Part shown: positions 20,858 through 30,768 of the stretch, piece by piece
Layout: each line of letters starts with the position of its first letter
Numbering within the stretch: position 1 is the first letter of the stretch
Assembly (NCBI GenBank): GCA_028274465.1
Contig: CM051455.1
Coordinates: forward strand, 98,836,365-98,900,364
Source: Plantago ovata
Lineage: Eukaryota; Streptophyta; Magnoliopsida; Lamiales; Plantaginaceae
Length of the DNA: 64,000 nt
Direction: 5' to 3'
Translations under genes and position numbers: made by a program
Notes under the pieces: model-generated
Told to the model about the DNA's origin: nothing
The model's input: only the letters and a program-made list of their open reading frames with translations
The model's database searches: none

Positions 20858-22396
20858 CTATAGCTGTTCAACTAGCCTACTTTCTTCATCGCTGGAAAGA
20901 TGTGAGGAGACTATCACAGGCTTTTTCTGATTCTCTCCTAAGTAGACATACTTGAGGTGTGCAGGGAGAGGCTTTAATTCTAAGCTAGGCTCTTTAGGAA
21001 ATTTACTTTCTTCCTCTTCTTCATCTAAGGGTTCAAGCACTTCTTCTCCTACAGGAATTTCTGGGGTACTATCCATCATTTCAACTAATTCCCTTGCTTC
21101 TTCGGTCATGTAACACGTCTCAACCTGCATGGTTAGTGCCTCCTCAAGAGGTTCAATATTATCACGGTGATGAGGAAATTCAGAAATTATAGAATTAAAG
21201 CAATCAACGAAATTTAACTCATCCATACCATCTTTATTTACCTCCGCACTGCAACCTACCAATTGAATTTTCTCACCCATTACCTCCATAGAGATCTTCT
21301 TGACTTTGAGTTCAAGGCACGTGTTGGTAGTTTCCATGAATGGTCTCCCAAGTAGTACCACGTGTTCGCGAATATGGCTCTTTCCCTCGTCTGCAGACTT
21401 CATTACCACAAAATCAGCTGGAATTATCAATTTGTCCACTTTCACAAGGATATCTTCTATTATCCCAACCGGCCTATTCACGCTTTGGTCCGCCATTTGG
21501 ACAACCATATCAGTTGGTGTCAATTCACCGAGATCTAAGGCCTTGTATACTGAATAGGGCATTAAGTTAATGCTAGCCCCCAAGTCAAGCATAGCCTTCG
21601 TGGTTCGACCATTCCCCAAAGCGATGTTGATGATGAAACTTCCAGGATCTCTTTTCTTCACAGGTAACTCGGCAATTGAATTCACCGTCTCAACCACATT
21701 AACTTCCTTTCCTGAAGTAACCCTTTTGCTGTTCTTCATCTCACGAAAGAATTTCGTATAAGTCGGAATGTTTTGGATTAACTCCAAGAGAGGCACATTA
21801 ACTTCAACTTTTGAGAGGCGTTGGAATAGAGGTGACTCTTGAATATCCTTCTTGGCTGGCTTGATCCGACTTGGGAATGGCACATGTGGTTTCGGGGGCA
21901 CATATGGATTAGAAGATTTGTGAAGTACCTCTGGATTAGGAGTGCCCCCTTCGACCTCATCATCAACCACATCTTCTTCAGATGGTCTTCGTTCATCATC
22001 CTTCTCTTGAGGTTCTTTGGAGCTTTCACTAACTTCTTGTTCTGTGCTTGGTCCTACATTGTTAGTCTCAAAAGTTTTAATACGTTTAGGACGCATGAAG
22101 TTAGGAATTTTGGTCATCTTTCCTCCACGGAGTAGTAGATTCACTTCTTCGTACTCAGGTTCCTCAGTAGAATCTGTTTGGAGAGGTTTAGGATCGAGAG
22201 AATCAACTTCGGGTATCGGAACAGGGGAGCTGGGGTCGTCCAGCTCCCTGGAGCTGGGGAGCGATTCGCCCCCGGCCCTGGGAGGTTCGCCTGGGGCGGG
22301 CTGAGTCGCCCCCAGCGTGTTGCCTGTGGGGGGCGATTCGCCCCACACGCTGGGCGGTGCGCCCCCCACCTCCAGGGGGGGCGATTCGCCCCCCAC
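20858..22396 (-). pseudogene. Athila-1 gag C-terminus and protease frame
   Basis: A 512-codon frame. Its N-terminal ~60 residues come from a stretch of GC-rich palindromes and read as Gly/Pro/Arg repeats. Next come an acidic region and a conserved part with VPLLELIQNIPTYTKFFREM. The protease active site is DLGASINLMPYSVYKAL; Athila proteases use DLGA in place of DTGA. The C-terminus (HLKYVYLGENQKKPVIVSS) is the usual linker to reverse transcriptase. The upstream gag frame (22437-23390) overlaps in a different frame, so a frameshift separates them. Confidence 0.8.
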
Positions 22397-22430
22397 GCTG
22401 GGCGGTGCGCCCCCACCTCCAGGGGGGCGT
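22253..22430. repeat. Cluster of GC-rich palindromes in Athila-1 gag-protease
   Basis: Repeats of GGGGGGCGATTCGCCCC and variants, such as GGGCGGTGCGCCCC and CTGGGAGGTTCGCCTGG, spaced about 20-40 bases apart. The same motif appears in the Athila LTRs (24355-24430, 56650-56735, 60945-61025) and in Athila-2 (58680-58800). Both strands give open frames here because the repeat lacks stops; those ORFs are not genes. Confidence 0.8.
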
Positions 22431-22436
22431 CTTCGT

Positions 22437-23390
22437 CTAAAATCTTCTCTTCTTCAAGTTGATGAACCTCCTCTGCCTTTTCCACTTCAACAAGCTAAAT
22501 TCCTCCATAAGTTGCTCAGTTACTTCGACTGCTTCAAAAACGTTTTCGATGCGAAGATTGTTTTCAACTTGCCCTGCGTGTGCTATCTCAAAAACATTCT
22601 CAATGGCCTTAATCCCTGCGTAAAATGCAAGTTCATCCTCCTCACTGATATCTTCGTCTTTAGAATATCCTTCGTATAAGCCTTTAGTTTCGCCCCGATT
22701 TGAATTCCCATTGGTGACTTGACTCAACATTAGCCTCTCAGATTGTGCAGAACCACTGGCGTACCTTTGAAAGACCTTCTCTGCCTCTTCAACTGTACAT
22801 TCTTCTAATCCTCCACACATCCCATCCACTTGAAGCCTAACATCATCACGTAGACCACCAACAAAATACCAAATCAGTTCCCCGTCGTCAAAACGGTGAT
22901 GGGGGCACTCACGTTTATACAACTCAAAACGTTCGTAGGTGTCACAAAACCGCTCATACTCTCCTTGCTTGAAGTGTTCGATCCTATTTCGTAAGGCAAT
23001 TGTCTCATGGTAAGGCATAAATCGCGCCAAGAACTCCTCTACTACTTGGCTCCATGTTTTCAGCGATCCCGGTGCTAACCTGGATATCCGAAGCCTTGGC
23101 TCATATCCGAGAGCGAAAGAAAATAATCTCCTGCATAATTGGTCATCAGTGAACCCCTTTGCTGGAACTTTTGCTATTTCTTCCTCATAGGATCTGATGA
23201 AACTTAACGGATTCATCCCCACTCCATCTTCGAACCTTGGTATACTTCTCACTACAGAACTCGTTACCTCATACCCTGATAACTCTTCTTCCAAGTATAT
23301 AGCTGACCCTTTCTTAACTTGCGAGAATGTAGGTGTCAAGCGAGCTTTTAAGGTCGTCATACCTAGAAATTTGGAACAGAAGTAACTCAA
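22437..23390 (-). pseudogene. Athila-1 gag
   Basis: 317 codons with the gag core: SFIRSYEEEIAKVPAKGF, QLCRRLFSFALGYEPRLR, TWSQVVEEFLARF, YERFELYKRECPHHRF and ELIWYFVGGLRDDVRLQVD. This resembles the retrotransposon gag domain of Athila capsids. No zinc knuckle is seen, as in many Athila elements. The C-terminus shifts into nonsense (KRQRRFINLKKRRF) and the frame is continued by the overlapping frame ending at 20858. Confidence 0.83.
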
Positions 23391-23537
23391 AACTGAAAAT
23401 TAGTCTCGTTAGAAGTCTCGAAAATCAAGAAAATTTCTGGAATTCACCTAAAAAATCGAAAAAGACTAATTAAACTACTAACTCTGAGATTTGAATGCTG
23501 AAAATATATATAAGCTAAATAGAAAAAAGGAGTATAG
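23391..23537 (-). other. Athila-1 leader between primer site and gag
   Basis: AT-rich untranslated leader of about 150 bases. The equivalent leader in Athila-2 (60060-60160) is similar, including TATATAAAAGCTAA and AAAAAGGAGTATAGTCC. Confidence 0.6.
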
Positions 23538-23555
23538 TCCCCGGCAACGGCGCCA
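23538..23555 (-). promoter_or_regulatory. Primer binding site of Athila-1 (tRNA-Asp type)
   Basis: The minus strand reads TGGCGCCGTTGCCGGGGA, the standard Athila primer site complementary to the 3' end of tRNA-Asp. It is three bases from the LTR end. Confidence 0.9.
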
Positions 23556-23558
23556 ATT

Positions 23559-24434
23559 TGATGAACGAGATTGTCAGACTCAATTAATCAAATAAATTTG
23601 TTTTTAGCCAAACGCAATTCACAACTACAACGAAAACCAAGGTACGTAGTGTAGAAGTAAAATAACCTCGAGTGTCGATCTCTAAGGACTATAACTAGGT
23701 TTATCTAATTTAACTTAAACTATAAACTCAACAAACGACTTAGCACAGATTTTCTTATCAATAATAATGGAAGTTAGCGATAGTATGATCATTCAAAGCA
23801 TCATGTTAATAAACATGCATGAAGTACTTGAACGTTTGCATAGAAATCTAAGATCATGAATTGTCCAATGTGTTCCGTTCAATTCAACACTACGAAGATA
23901 GATGGCTTAGATAGATAAAAGAAATAAAGCAATAAGTCAAGTCTAAATCGCGTTACAGCCACTCATGCATAATTAAGAACCCTAGCTAAGAAATCACATA
24001 CTATCACCAACGATAGATTTAGCTACTCATAGATAAATTGCAATCAACAAGAATCAAAGCAAGATTGAATGAAAACATGTTGAAAAAAATAAATAAAAGT
24101 ATAAAAATCGTGAGATACAATGTTATTAACGAAGGTTGTCAATCTCCGAAGAATTGCTAACTCACAAGCAAGAATTGATAAACAACAAGGTCCAATTGCT
24201 ATGCTTAATCCTCCAAATTGATAAGAAAAAGAGTCTCCTATGCTAAGAATTCCCAGATCAGGCTCTGGAGAATTTGTCTATCAAAATAATGTGAAAGGGT
24301 ATGAAAAACGTAGAGAATGGGCAAACATATATATAGTGTGAGGAAACGTACATGGCGAACCGCCCCAGATGCCGGGCGATTCTCCTGGTACGGGGCGATT
24401 CGCCCCACGTCCCAGGCGATTCGCCTGGGACATC
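23559..24434 (-). repeat. Athila-1 5' LTR, inner part
   Basis: On the plus strand it starts TGATGAAC next to the primer site and runs to the SIRE-3 insertion. The other part is 34463-34800; together they total about 1.21 kb. It matches the LTRs of Athila-2. A TATATATA at 24328-24335 is the likely TATA box (minus), and GC palindromes lie just upstream of it (24355-24430). Confidence 0.88.
24430..24434. repeat. Target site duplication of SIRE-3 (left copy)
   Basis: ACATC here and ACATC at 34458-34462 directly flank the TG...CA ends of SIRE-3. Confidence 0.85.
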
Positions 24435-24635
24435 TGTTAGGAAACTTGTAATTTTGATGAGCAATTAACCATGCTAAATTAAGGAAAGTCCAGTAACTAG
24501 TACTCTTAAGGTCCATAGAAATTTAGAATTTGAAGGACATTGTAAAAGAGGAACGTTTGCTGATGACTTAGATTAGGTGCTAGATAAGTTATTTCTTTAG
24601 CGTATGATGTATTTTATTTTCTGAAAAGAAAATAA
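24435..24635 (+). repeat. SIRE-3 5' LTR, first 201 bases
   Basis: It begins TGTTAGGAAACTTG and matches the start of the 3' LTR at 32807 almost base for base. It stops at the assembly gap. Confidence 0.9.
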
Positions 24636-24735
24636 NNNNNNNNNNNNNNNNNNNNNNNNNNNNNNNNNNNNNNNNNNNNNNNNNNNNNNNNNNNNNNNNN
24701 NNNNNNNNNNNNNNNNNNNNNNNNNNNNNNNNNNN
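24636..24735. other. Assembly gap (100 N)
   Basis: Exactly 100 N, the usual placeholder for a gap of unknown size. By comparison with SIRE-2 it should hide the rest of the 5' LTR, the primer site, gag, protease and integrase: several kilobases. Confidence 0.9.
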
Positions 24736-26394
24736 CATCCCTCTCGGATATGATTGGCGATATTAATAACGCCAATGACTAGATCCAAAGCTACTCAAGG
24801 ACTTGCTGAAGAAGCAACTGTCGTAGAAGTAGAATCTTTATTCTCTTGCTTTGTTTCAGAAATTGAACCTAAAACCATAGAAGAAGCTTTGAAGCATTCT
24901 GAATGGATAAAGGCAATGCAAGAAGAATTGGATCAATTTGAAAGAAACAAAGTCTGGAAACTTGTGCCACTTGCTGAAGATAAGAAAGCTATTGGTACAA
25001 AGTGGGTGTTCAGAAACAAGCTGAGCGAGTCTGGTGAAGTAACAAGAAACAAAGCACGCTTAGTTGCTCAAGGTTACTGTCAGACTGAAGGATTGGACTA
25101 TGATGAGTCTTACGCTCCAGTTGCAAGATTGGATGCAATTAGGCTTTTCTTGGCCTTTGCTGCTCACAATGACTTCATTGTTTACCAAATGGATGTTAAG
25201 AGTGCATTCTTAATGGTGAACTTGCTGAAGAAGTCTACCTAGAACAACCCCCTGGCTTTGAACTTCCCTCAGAAATCAAGATGGTATACAAGCTTCAGAA
25301 AGCTGTATATGGTCTAAAGCAAGCACCAAGAGCATGGTATGATACCTTGGCTAAGTTCTTGCTGGAAAATGGTTTCAAGAAAGGTGAAGTTGACAAAACT
25401 CTTATTTACCATGAACCATGATGGTAAAATACTCTTAGTTCAAATTTATGTGGATGACATAATTTTTGGATCTAAGGACAAGCAACTTTGTGATGATTTG
25501 CCAAACTCATGACAATAAGTTTGAAATGAGTATGATGGGAAAATTGAATTATTTCCTAGGATTGCAAGTCAAGCAACTCAAAGATGGAATATTCATAAAT
25601 CAAGCAAAGTATGCGAAAGAAATGCTCATAAAGTTTAGGATCAAAGAGGATGAAAAACCTGAAAAGATCCCTATGAGTGTTGGTACCAAATTGGGCTATA
25701 CTAAAGAGGACAAAAGTGTTGAAGAACACAAGTATAGGAAGCTCATTGGTTCCTTGTTGTATCTAACAGCAAGTAGACCTGACATTCAGTATGCTGTTTG
25801 TGTGTGTGCAAGATTCCAATCTGATCCAAGAGAATCACACTACAAAAAGGCAATCAAGATACTGAAATATGTTAAAGGTACAGTCAATGTTGGATTATGG
25901 TATCCTAAAGATTCTGGACTTGAATTGGTTGGTATTCTGATGCTGATCATGGTGGATCAACTCTTGATAGAAAAAGTACCTCTGGAACTTGTCAGTTTTT
26001 GGGTACTAGATTAATATCATGGTTCAGCAAGAAGCAAACCTGTGTCGCCAATTCATCTACTGAATCTGAATACATTGCAGCTGGTTGTTGCACAGCTCAA
26101 ATCCTATGGATTCAGCAACAATTAAGAGATTATGGTATTTCTGCAAAGAAAACACCAATCTTTTGTGATAATACAAGTGCTATTGCAATTACGCAAAATC
26201 CTAAGTTTCACTCTAGGACCAAGCACATTGATATTAGACATCATTTCATTAGAGATCATGTGGAAAAAGGTGATATTGAGGTTGTGAAAGTAGGCACTGA
26301 AGATCAGCTTGCTGACATCTTTACCAAGCCCCTACCGGATAATAGGTTCGCAATGCTAAGGTATAACCTTGGATTGATTGAACTACCTCAATAA
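24736..26394 (+). pseudogene. SIRE-3 pol remnant: reverse transcriptase and RNase H
   Basis: Starts in the linker before reverse transcriptase and matches SIRE-2 from 38545. It shows [28 protein letters not shown], the catalytic YVDD (25447-25458), GSLLYLTASRPDIQ and RNase H (VANSSTESEYIA, FCDNTSAIAI, ADIFTKPLPDNRF). It ends at the conserved LIELPQ stop at 26392-26394. At least four frameshifts interrupt it, near 25211, 25405, 25495 and 25935, so it is inactive. The N gap cuts off the 5' part. Confidence 0.88.
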
Positions 26395-26404
26395 AGGATA
26401 CACT

Positions 26405-26790
26405 TGGCAGAATGCTGAAACAGGTATTCAGCAAGCCAAAGTATTCCTGTCCAAAAGACCAAGTCACTGATTTCTTCTAAGAAATGATAAGTCACTACAT
26501 GATTGCTGAAACAGGCATTCAGCAAGTAATTCCTTCAAAACGGGTATTTGTTAGGAAACTTGATCACTTGCTGAGACAGGCACTCAGTAAGAGAAAGAAC
26601 TTAAGGATTGCTGAGACGGGTACTCAGACAATCAAAAGATACTGAAACAGGTATTCAAGTATCAAAGGAATTTTCTGAGACGGGAACTCAGAAAAAGAGC
26701 AAAGCTCATCTCTCAGATTTTACCAAAGGATGTCTCAAGTACAAAAGAATTTACTGATACGGGAAATCAGAAATATCTTTTAACTTAGAA
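26405..26790 (+). repeat. Array of seven short hairpin motifs in SIRE-3
   Basis: Consensus CTGARACRGGNAYTCAG, often extended to TTGCTGA...TCAGCAA (7-bp stem, 9-nt loop). Copies lie near 26413, 26506, 26569, 26609, 26642, 26676 and 26754. Spacing is irregular (about 30-90 bases). The same order of seven is found in SIRE-2. Confidence 0.75.
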
Positions 26791-27154
26791 ATATGAGATA
26801 TCTAAGTAAGGGGGAACTTTCAGCAAGTATCTAGATTGTTAATTCAAACTCGCTGAAAAGATTCTTGTCTATTTCAGCAAGCAATCTATCCCTTAATACT
26901 CGGTAAAATCAATTTGTGACGTTAAACTGGCACAGATAAACTCGCAATAATCATGACATGAAATTCAATCGTGGCCATTGATTAAAAGGAGTTATTATCT
27001 AACGGCTAACAAAGCAAAGAGAGAGAGTGCTCTGACGGTTTTAGTTAGTGGGCCACTACGCATTCAATGCAAAGGCTCCAGTAACTCCAGTGTTTCTCTG
27101 TTTTACCCTTGCTGAGAGCTCAAATCGATTGAGTTTCTCACACACCAGAGACAC

Positions 27155-27162
27155 TATATAAA
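27155..27162 (+). promoter_or_regulatory. Internal TATA box before the SIRE-3 accessory ORF
   Basis: GACACTATATAAAGAAGGAG lies about 140 bases before the ATG at 27298. It is conserved in SIRE-2 at 40998-41005. This suggests a separate transcript for the accessory ORF. Confidence 0.55.
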
Positions 27163-29342
27163 GAAGGAGTTAGAGAAATGACAAAATTCTTTAACTCACA
27201 TTTCCTTTCTCTGCAAATTATAGCCTGAATCTACTGTACTTCCGGTCAAAAAGCAAACTATCTCTTTTCGTACACATTTTCTTGCTCTATAAAATAAATG
27301 GCTCCCAAGAGACAGTCATCTAAGTCCTCAAAGTCGTCAAAGGTTGACAGTGCTGAAACACGCACTGCTCCGGTGACTACTCCGGCCACAAACACAATGA
27401 AAGTTGTGTTGAAAATGACCGAATCTCAGAAAAACCTATGCCTCCTTCATATCTTGACACTGCAAAGTGTGAGATGTTGATGCAATGGGGAGGGTTTGCA
27501 AAAGAAAAGTACATTAGGTACTTTTATGAACAAAAACTCGATGACGAAAATGAAGAGGCGCTTGAGTTTATCAAGCATCAAGGCCTCATGAACTATATCT
27601 CTGCTCGCACTAAGCAAGTGAGCATGATTGATACAATGGAATTCTACAACAATGCAGAAATCCAGTCCCTTACAGACAGTAATGGAGTCACTGAAAAAGT
27701 GACCCTTACTTATGTTCAGAATACGCAAATCGTCCTGAAATGGACTGATTTAGCGGAGATTTTTCAGATTCGAACCACTGGAACTGAAGATGACGTCACT
27801 GCCACTGACGAAGAAATTGAAGCTTTCTACAGTGACGTCAGAAATGAGAAAATGAAGAAAGGCGAGATAGCTCCCGCGACTTGGACAAACCACGTTAAGA
27901 GAAAGCATCTCTGCCATTCACTTGGTCTAGTAGCTCTACTACTAATAAAAGTTCTTGACTCCCAAGTTGGAGGAATTGACCAAGAAGGCCTGAGAAGATG
28001 GCCATTGCTGATGCATATCCATGAAAATAAAACGGAACTTAACTGGGCTAAGTACATTTTCAACAGGCTTGTTGATTGCGTTACTAAGTTTAAGGTAAAG
28101 GTAGAAGATAACAAGGTCTCACCTTCCTTTCCAGTTATGTATGGAATCAAGATATGCTACATCGTTGAACATTTCAGGATTCAGCTAAGAAACCCATTGC
28201 CAATCAAGAAATCTGTGTGCAATGTGGGAAGATTTTTCTACAAGCAGAATGTACCTAAGATTGCTGGAAAGAAAACTAAGAAGACAACAACTGCAAATGT
28301 TGTCAGCACAAGCCAGCAAGAAAGGTATACAACAACTGCAGATGTTACCACTCAGCAACTTAGAGATGAAACTGCTGTTGGTGGTGGTAACACAAATGAA
28401 ACTGCTGTAGAAAATCAACAAGGTACGTGTACAACACCCGTTGCTGAAAAAGCAACTATAGATGACTCTGGGAAACTGGAGAATTCTAACAAGAAAAAGA
28501 GGAAAGCTGATGATGACACTCAGACTGCAGCGTCATCAGCAAACCCCGTACCTAAGAGGAAACGGACGAGCAACAAACGGAAGAAAACACCGGCTCGCCA
28601 GTCAGTCCCTGATGTCCAAGACTCCTCAGTCAATTCCCAGACAAATGCTGAAACGCATTTGCCAGTAGATGTTGCTAAGGTAATTACTGAAGCCTATGTC
28701 AGCAATGTTGAAGTGTTTGCAGAAGCCTTCAACAATCAACTCAATGTTGATAATTCTACTGAGAATAGACCACAAGGCAGTGGAAATGAAATTCCTGCCC
28801 AAGTCCCCGATATCTACATTGTAGATAACTTAGATGATCCAACTATGGAACCAGTAAGCGACATTGTTGCTGATCTGCAAAAAGCGGCACTTGCTGATGC
28901 TGCTGAAAAGATGGTTGCTGAACAAGCAACTCATCAAGTTGCTGAAACAACACTTGCTGAAGGACCAGTTGCTGAAATAGCAATGGTTCCAGTTCCTGAA
29001 GTTGCTGAAACTCAAGAAGCATTATTCAACGACGCATCTCATGATGCTGAGAATACTGGCCCAAGTTCACCCAAGACATCAATTGATAAAGTCCAGCTTG
29101 TACTAGAAGATTTAAGCAAACAAATGGAGTTGGAAATTGAAGAATCATCCAACAAATCAATTGATCTCTTCATGACAAGCAGTGAGCTCAAAGGTCAAGA
29201 TGCTTCTGCTCAACTTGTCATTTCAGAGACAAGGGAGATTGCTGAAACCGCACAACTTTCTCAGATAGAGCAAAACCAGAAGTCTGCTGAAGAAACTGTT
29301 AATGCTGAAAGGACTGAGTCACAACCTGTCCTTCCTCAGCAG

Positions 29343-29417
29343 GTAGTTAATTCAACCATCAGTAAAACTTCAATTTATGAAAATTGTTCTTTTGCTAATA
29401 TTATACTATCTCTACAG
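29343..29417 (+). other. Predicted intron 1 of SIRE-3 accessory ORF (75 nt)
   Basis: CAG/GTAGTT donor and TCTCTACAG acceptor. Its length is a multiple of three with no stop, so retention and removal are both frame-neutral. The SIRE-2 counterpart is 43209-43283. Confidence 0.6.
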
Positions 29418-29486
29418 ACTTCTCAAGATGCAAGTCAGATGGTTGCTGAAGCCTCTGCACCAGAACCAACACTTCCTGCTCAGCAG

Positions 29487-29558
29487 GTACTTAATAATTT
29501 TGGTATAAAAACTAAGTTTGTCAGCTTAGTACTTGTGTCTAACTTTAATTTATTTCAG
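29487..29558 (+). other. Predicted intron 2 of SIRE-3 accessory ORF (72 nt)
   Basis: CAG/GTACTT donor, TATTTCAG acceptor, T-rich 3' half. Frame-neutral, and matched in SIRE-2 at 43353-43424. The exon between introns 1 and 2 is only 69 nt. Confidence 0.6.
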
Positions 29559-29636
29559 GATGAACAAATGGAGGATGCTACTTAAGCTCCTCATGGAATG
29601 GAAATTGTACTACATGAGCTTGCTGACTCTCAGCAG

Positions 29637-29710
29637 GTAAATCATGTTTCAGATATAACTCTAAAACAATTATCCAAACCAATCCTGATCTAAATAAAAT
29701 TCTTTTTCAG
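29637..29710 (+). other. Predicted intron 3 of SIRE-3 accessory ORF (74 nt)
   Basis: CAG/GTAAAT donor and TCTTTTTCAG acceptor. In this copy the intron contains a stop and is not a multiple of three. Removing it restores the downstream frame (AQKETTEVV...), which supports real splicing. The SIRE-2 counterpart is 75 nt at 43521-43595. Confidence 0.65.
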
Positions 29711-30631
29711 GCTCAAAAGGAGACCACTGAAGTGGTACTCATCACTGAAGATCATCAAGTAAGTTCTGAAGAACTGTACTTGAACTTCAAAAGGACAACA
29801 TTGTCAAGAGTTGCTAAGTCCGTCAGCAACTGGCAAAGGTACAGGCGAATGGATTTCTCAGATCTTCACCTTCATCTCTCCAACGAGAAAAAGAGATCTT
29901 CTCTGCTGAAGCTCGAAACATTTGTCCACTCCATCCTTCCTGAAGAAATGACATATTCTCAGCAAATGAGCTCCAATTTGATTGCTCAAATCAGAGAGAA
30001 TATGAAGGCCAAAAATCAAGAGTGCCTCTCCAGCTGAACAAGTTGTGATGCTCAAAGGTCTATTTGTACCTGTGGTGGCTGATCCCCACAAAATAAATGA
30101 GGAAGAGGAAGTGACAAGTGTTGCTTTGTATAAGCACGTGGAGCTAGTCATTCTGACAGATGATGAAGAAGAAGAAGAAGATGAGAACATTCCCACTGAT
30201 CCCAGTGATGATGAAGGGAAAGATTCTAAGGACAAGAAAGACGATGATGATGACAATCAAGGTCCAAGTCCTGATGCTGGAGGATTGAAGTTAACAGTTG
30301 CTGAAACTACTCAATCTGACAATCAGCAAGCTGAACAACAACAATCTCAGCAAGAATCTCAACCTCCTCCTGTTGCTGCTGAAAATCAAGCACCTATGCA
30401 AGGTGCTGATACTGAAGAAGAATACGCCAGAAAAAGGGCTGCCTTGAAAAATGGCAAAAGTCCAGTTTCTGATGCCAAGGTTACTGAAGAAAACCTTGAT
30501 GATGAGGATGAACAAGATGAAGATTACCAACGCGCTCTCCAAAACAGTCTCTTGATCCATGCAAGGCACACGCAGGATCTAGAAATTGGTCAATCTTCAG
30601 GGGTGAGAACAAAGGAAGTCCCCTTCCTTCC

Positions 30632-30768
30632 ACTTACTACTGGCGAAACTCCAGTAATTGAGTCTCATACTCAATTAAAACTAACTACTGGCGAAACTCC
30701 AGTAATTGAGCCTCAAACTCAATTGATACAACTAACTACTGGTGAAACTCCAGTTGTTGAGTCTGAAG
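30632..30768 (+). repeat. In-frame TTGETPV repeats in SIRE-3 accessory ORF
   Basis: Three tandem units encoding LTTGETPVIES/EP/VES plus a Thr/Gln/Leu spacer. SIRE-2 has two units (about 54058-54185) with a different spacer (QALPSATTQ). Confidence 0.75.

Larger units (their letters stand above)
26395..27297 (+). other. SIRE-3 spacer between pol and accessory ORF
   Basis: A non-coding stretch of about 900 bases, conserved in SIRE-2 (40208-41145). The first half carries the seven-copy hairpin array. The second half looks like a plant Pol II promoter, with a TATA box at 27155 and an A/T- and C-rich leader up to the ATG at 27298. Confidence 0.65.

Noticed and set aside
22141..22485. Overlapping ORFs on both strands with GANRP/GESPP-like repeats
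   Set aside because: They arise because the GC palindromes lack stop codons in any frame. Only the minus-strand frame continuing into the protease is part of a gene.
24597..24788. ORF spanning the N gap
   Set aside because: It is made mostly of N and is an artefact.
26405..26790. CRISPR-like array
   Set aside because: The repeats are short degenerate hairpins with irregular spacing in a plant retrotransposon.
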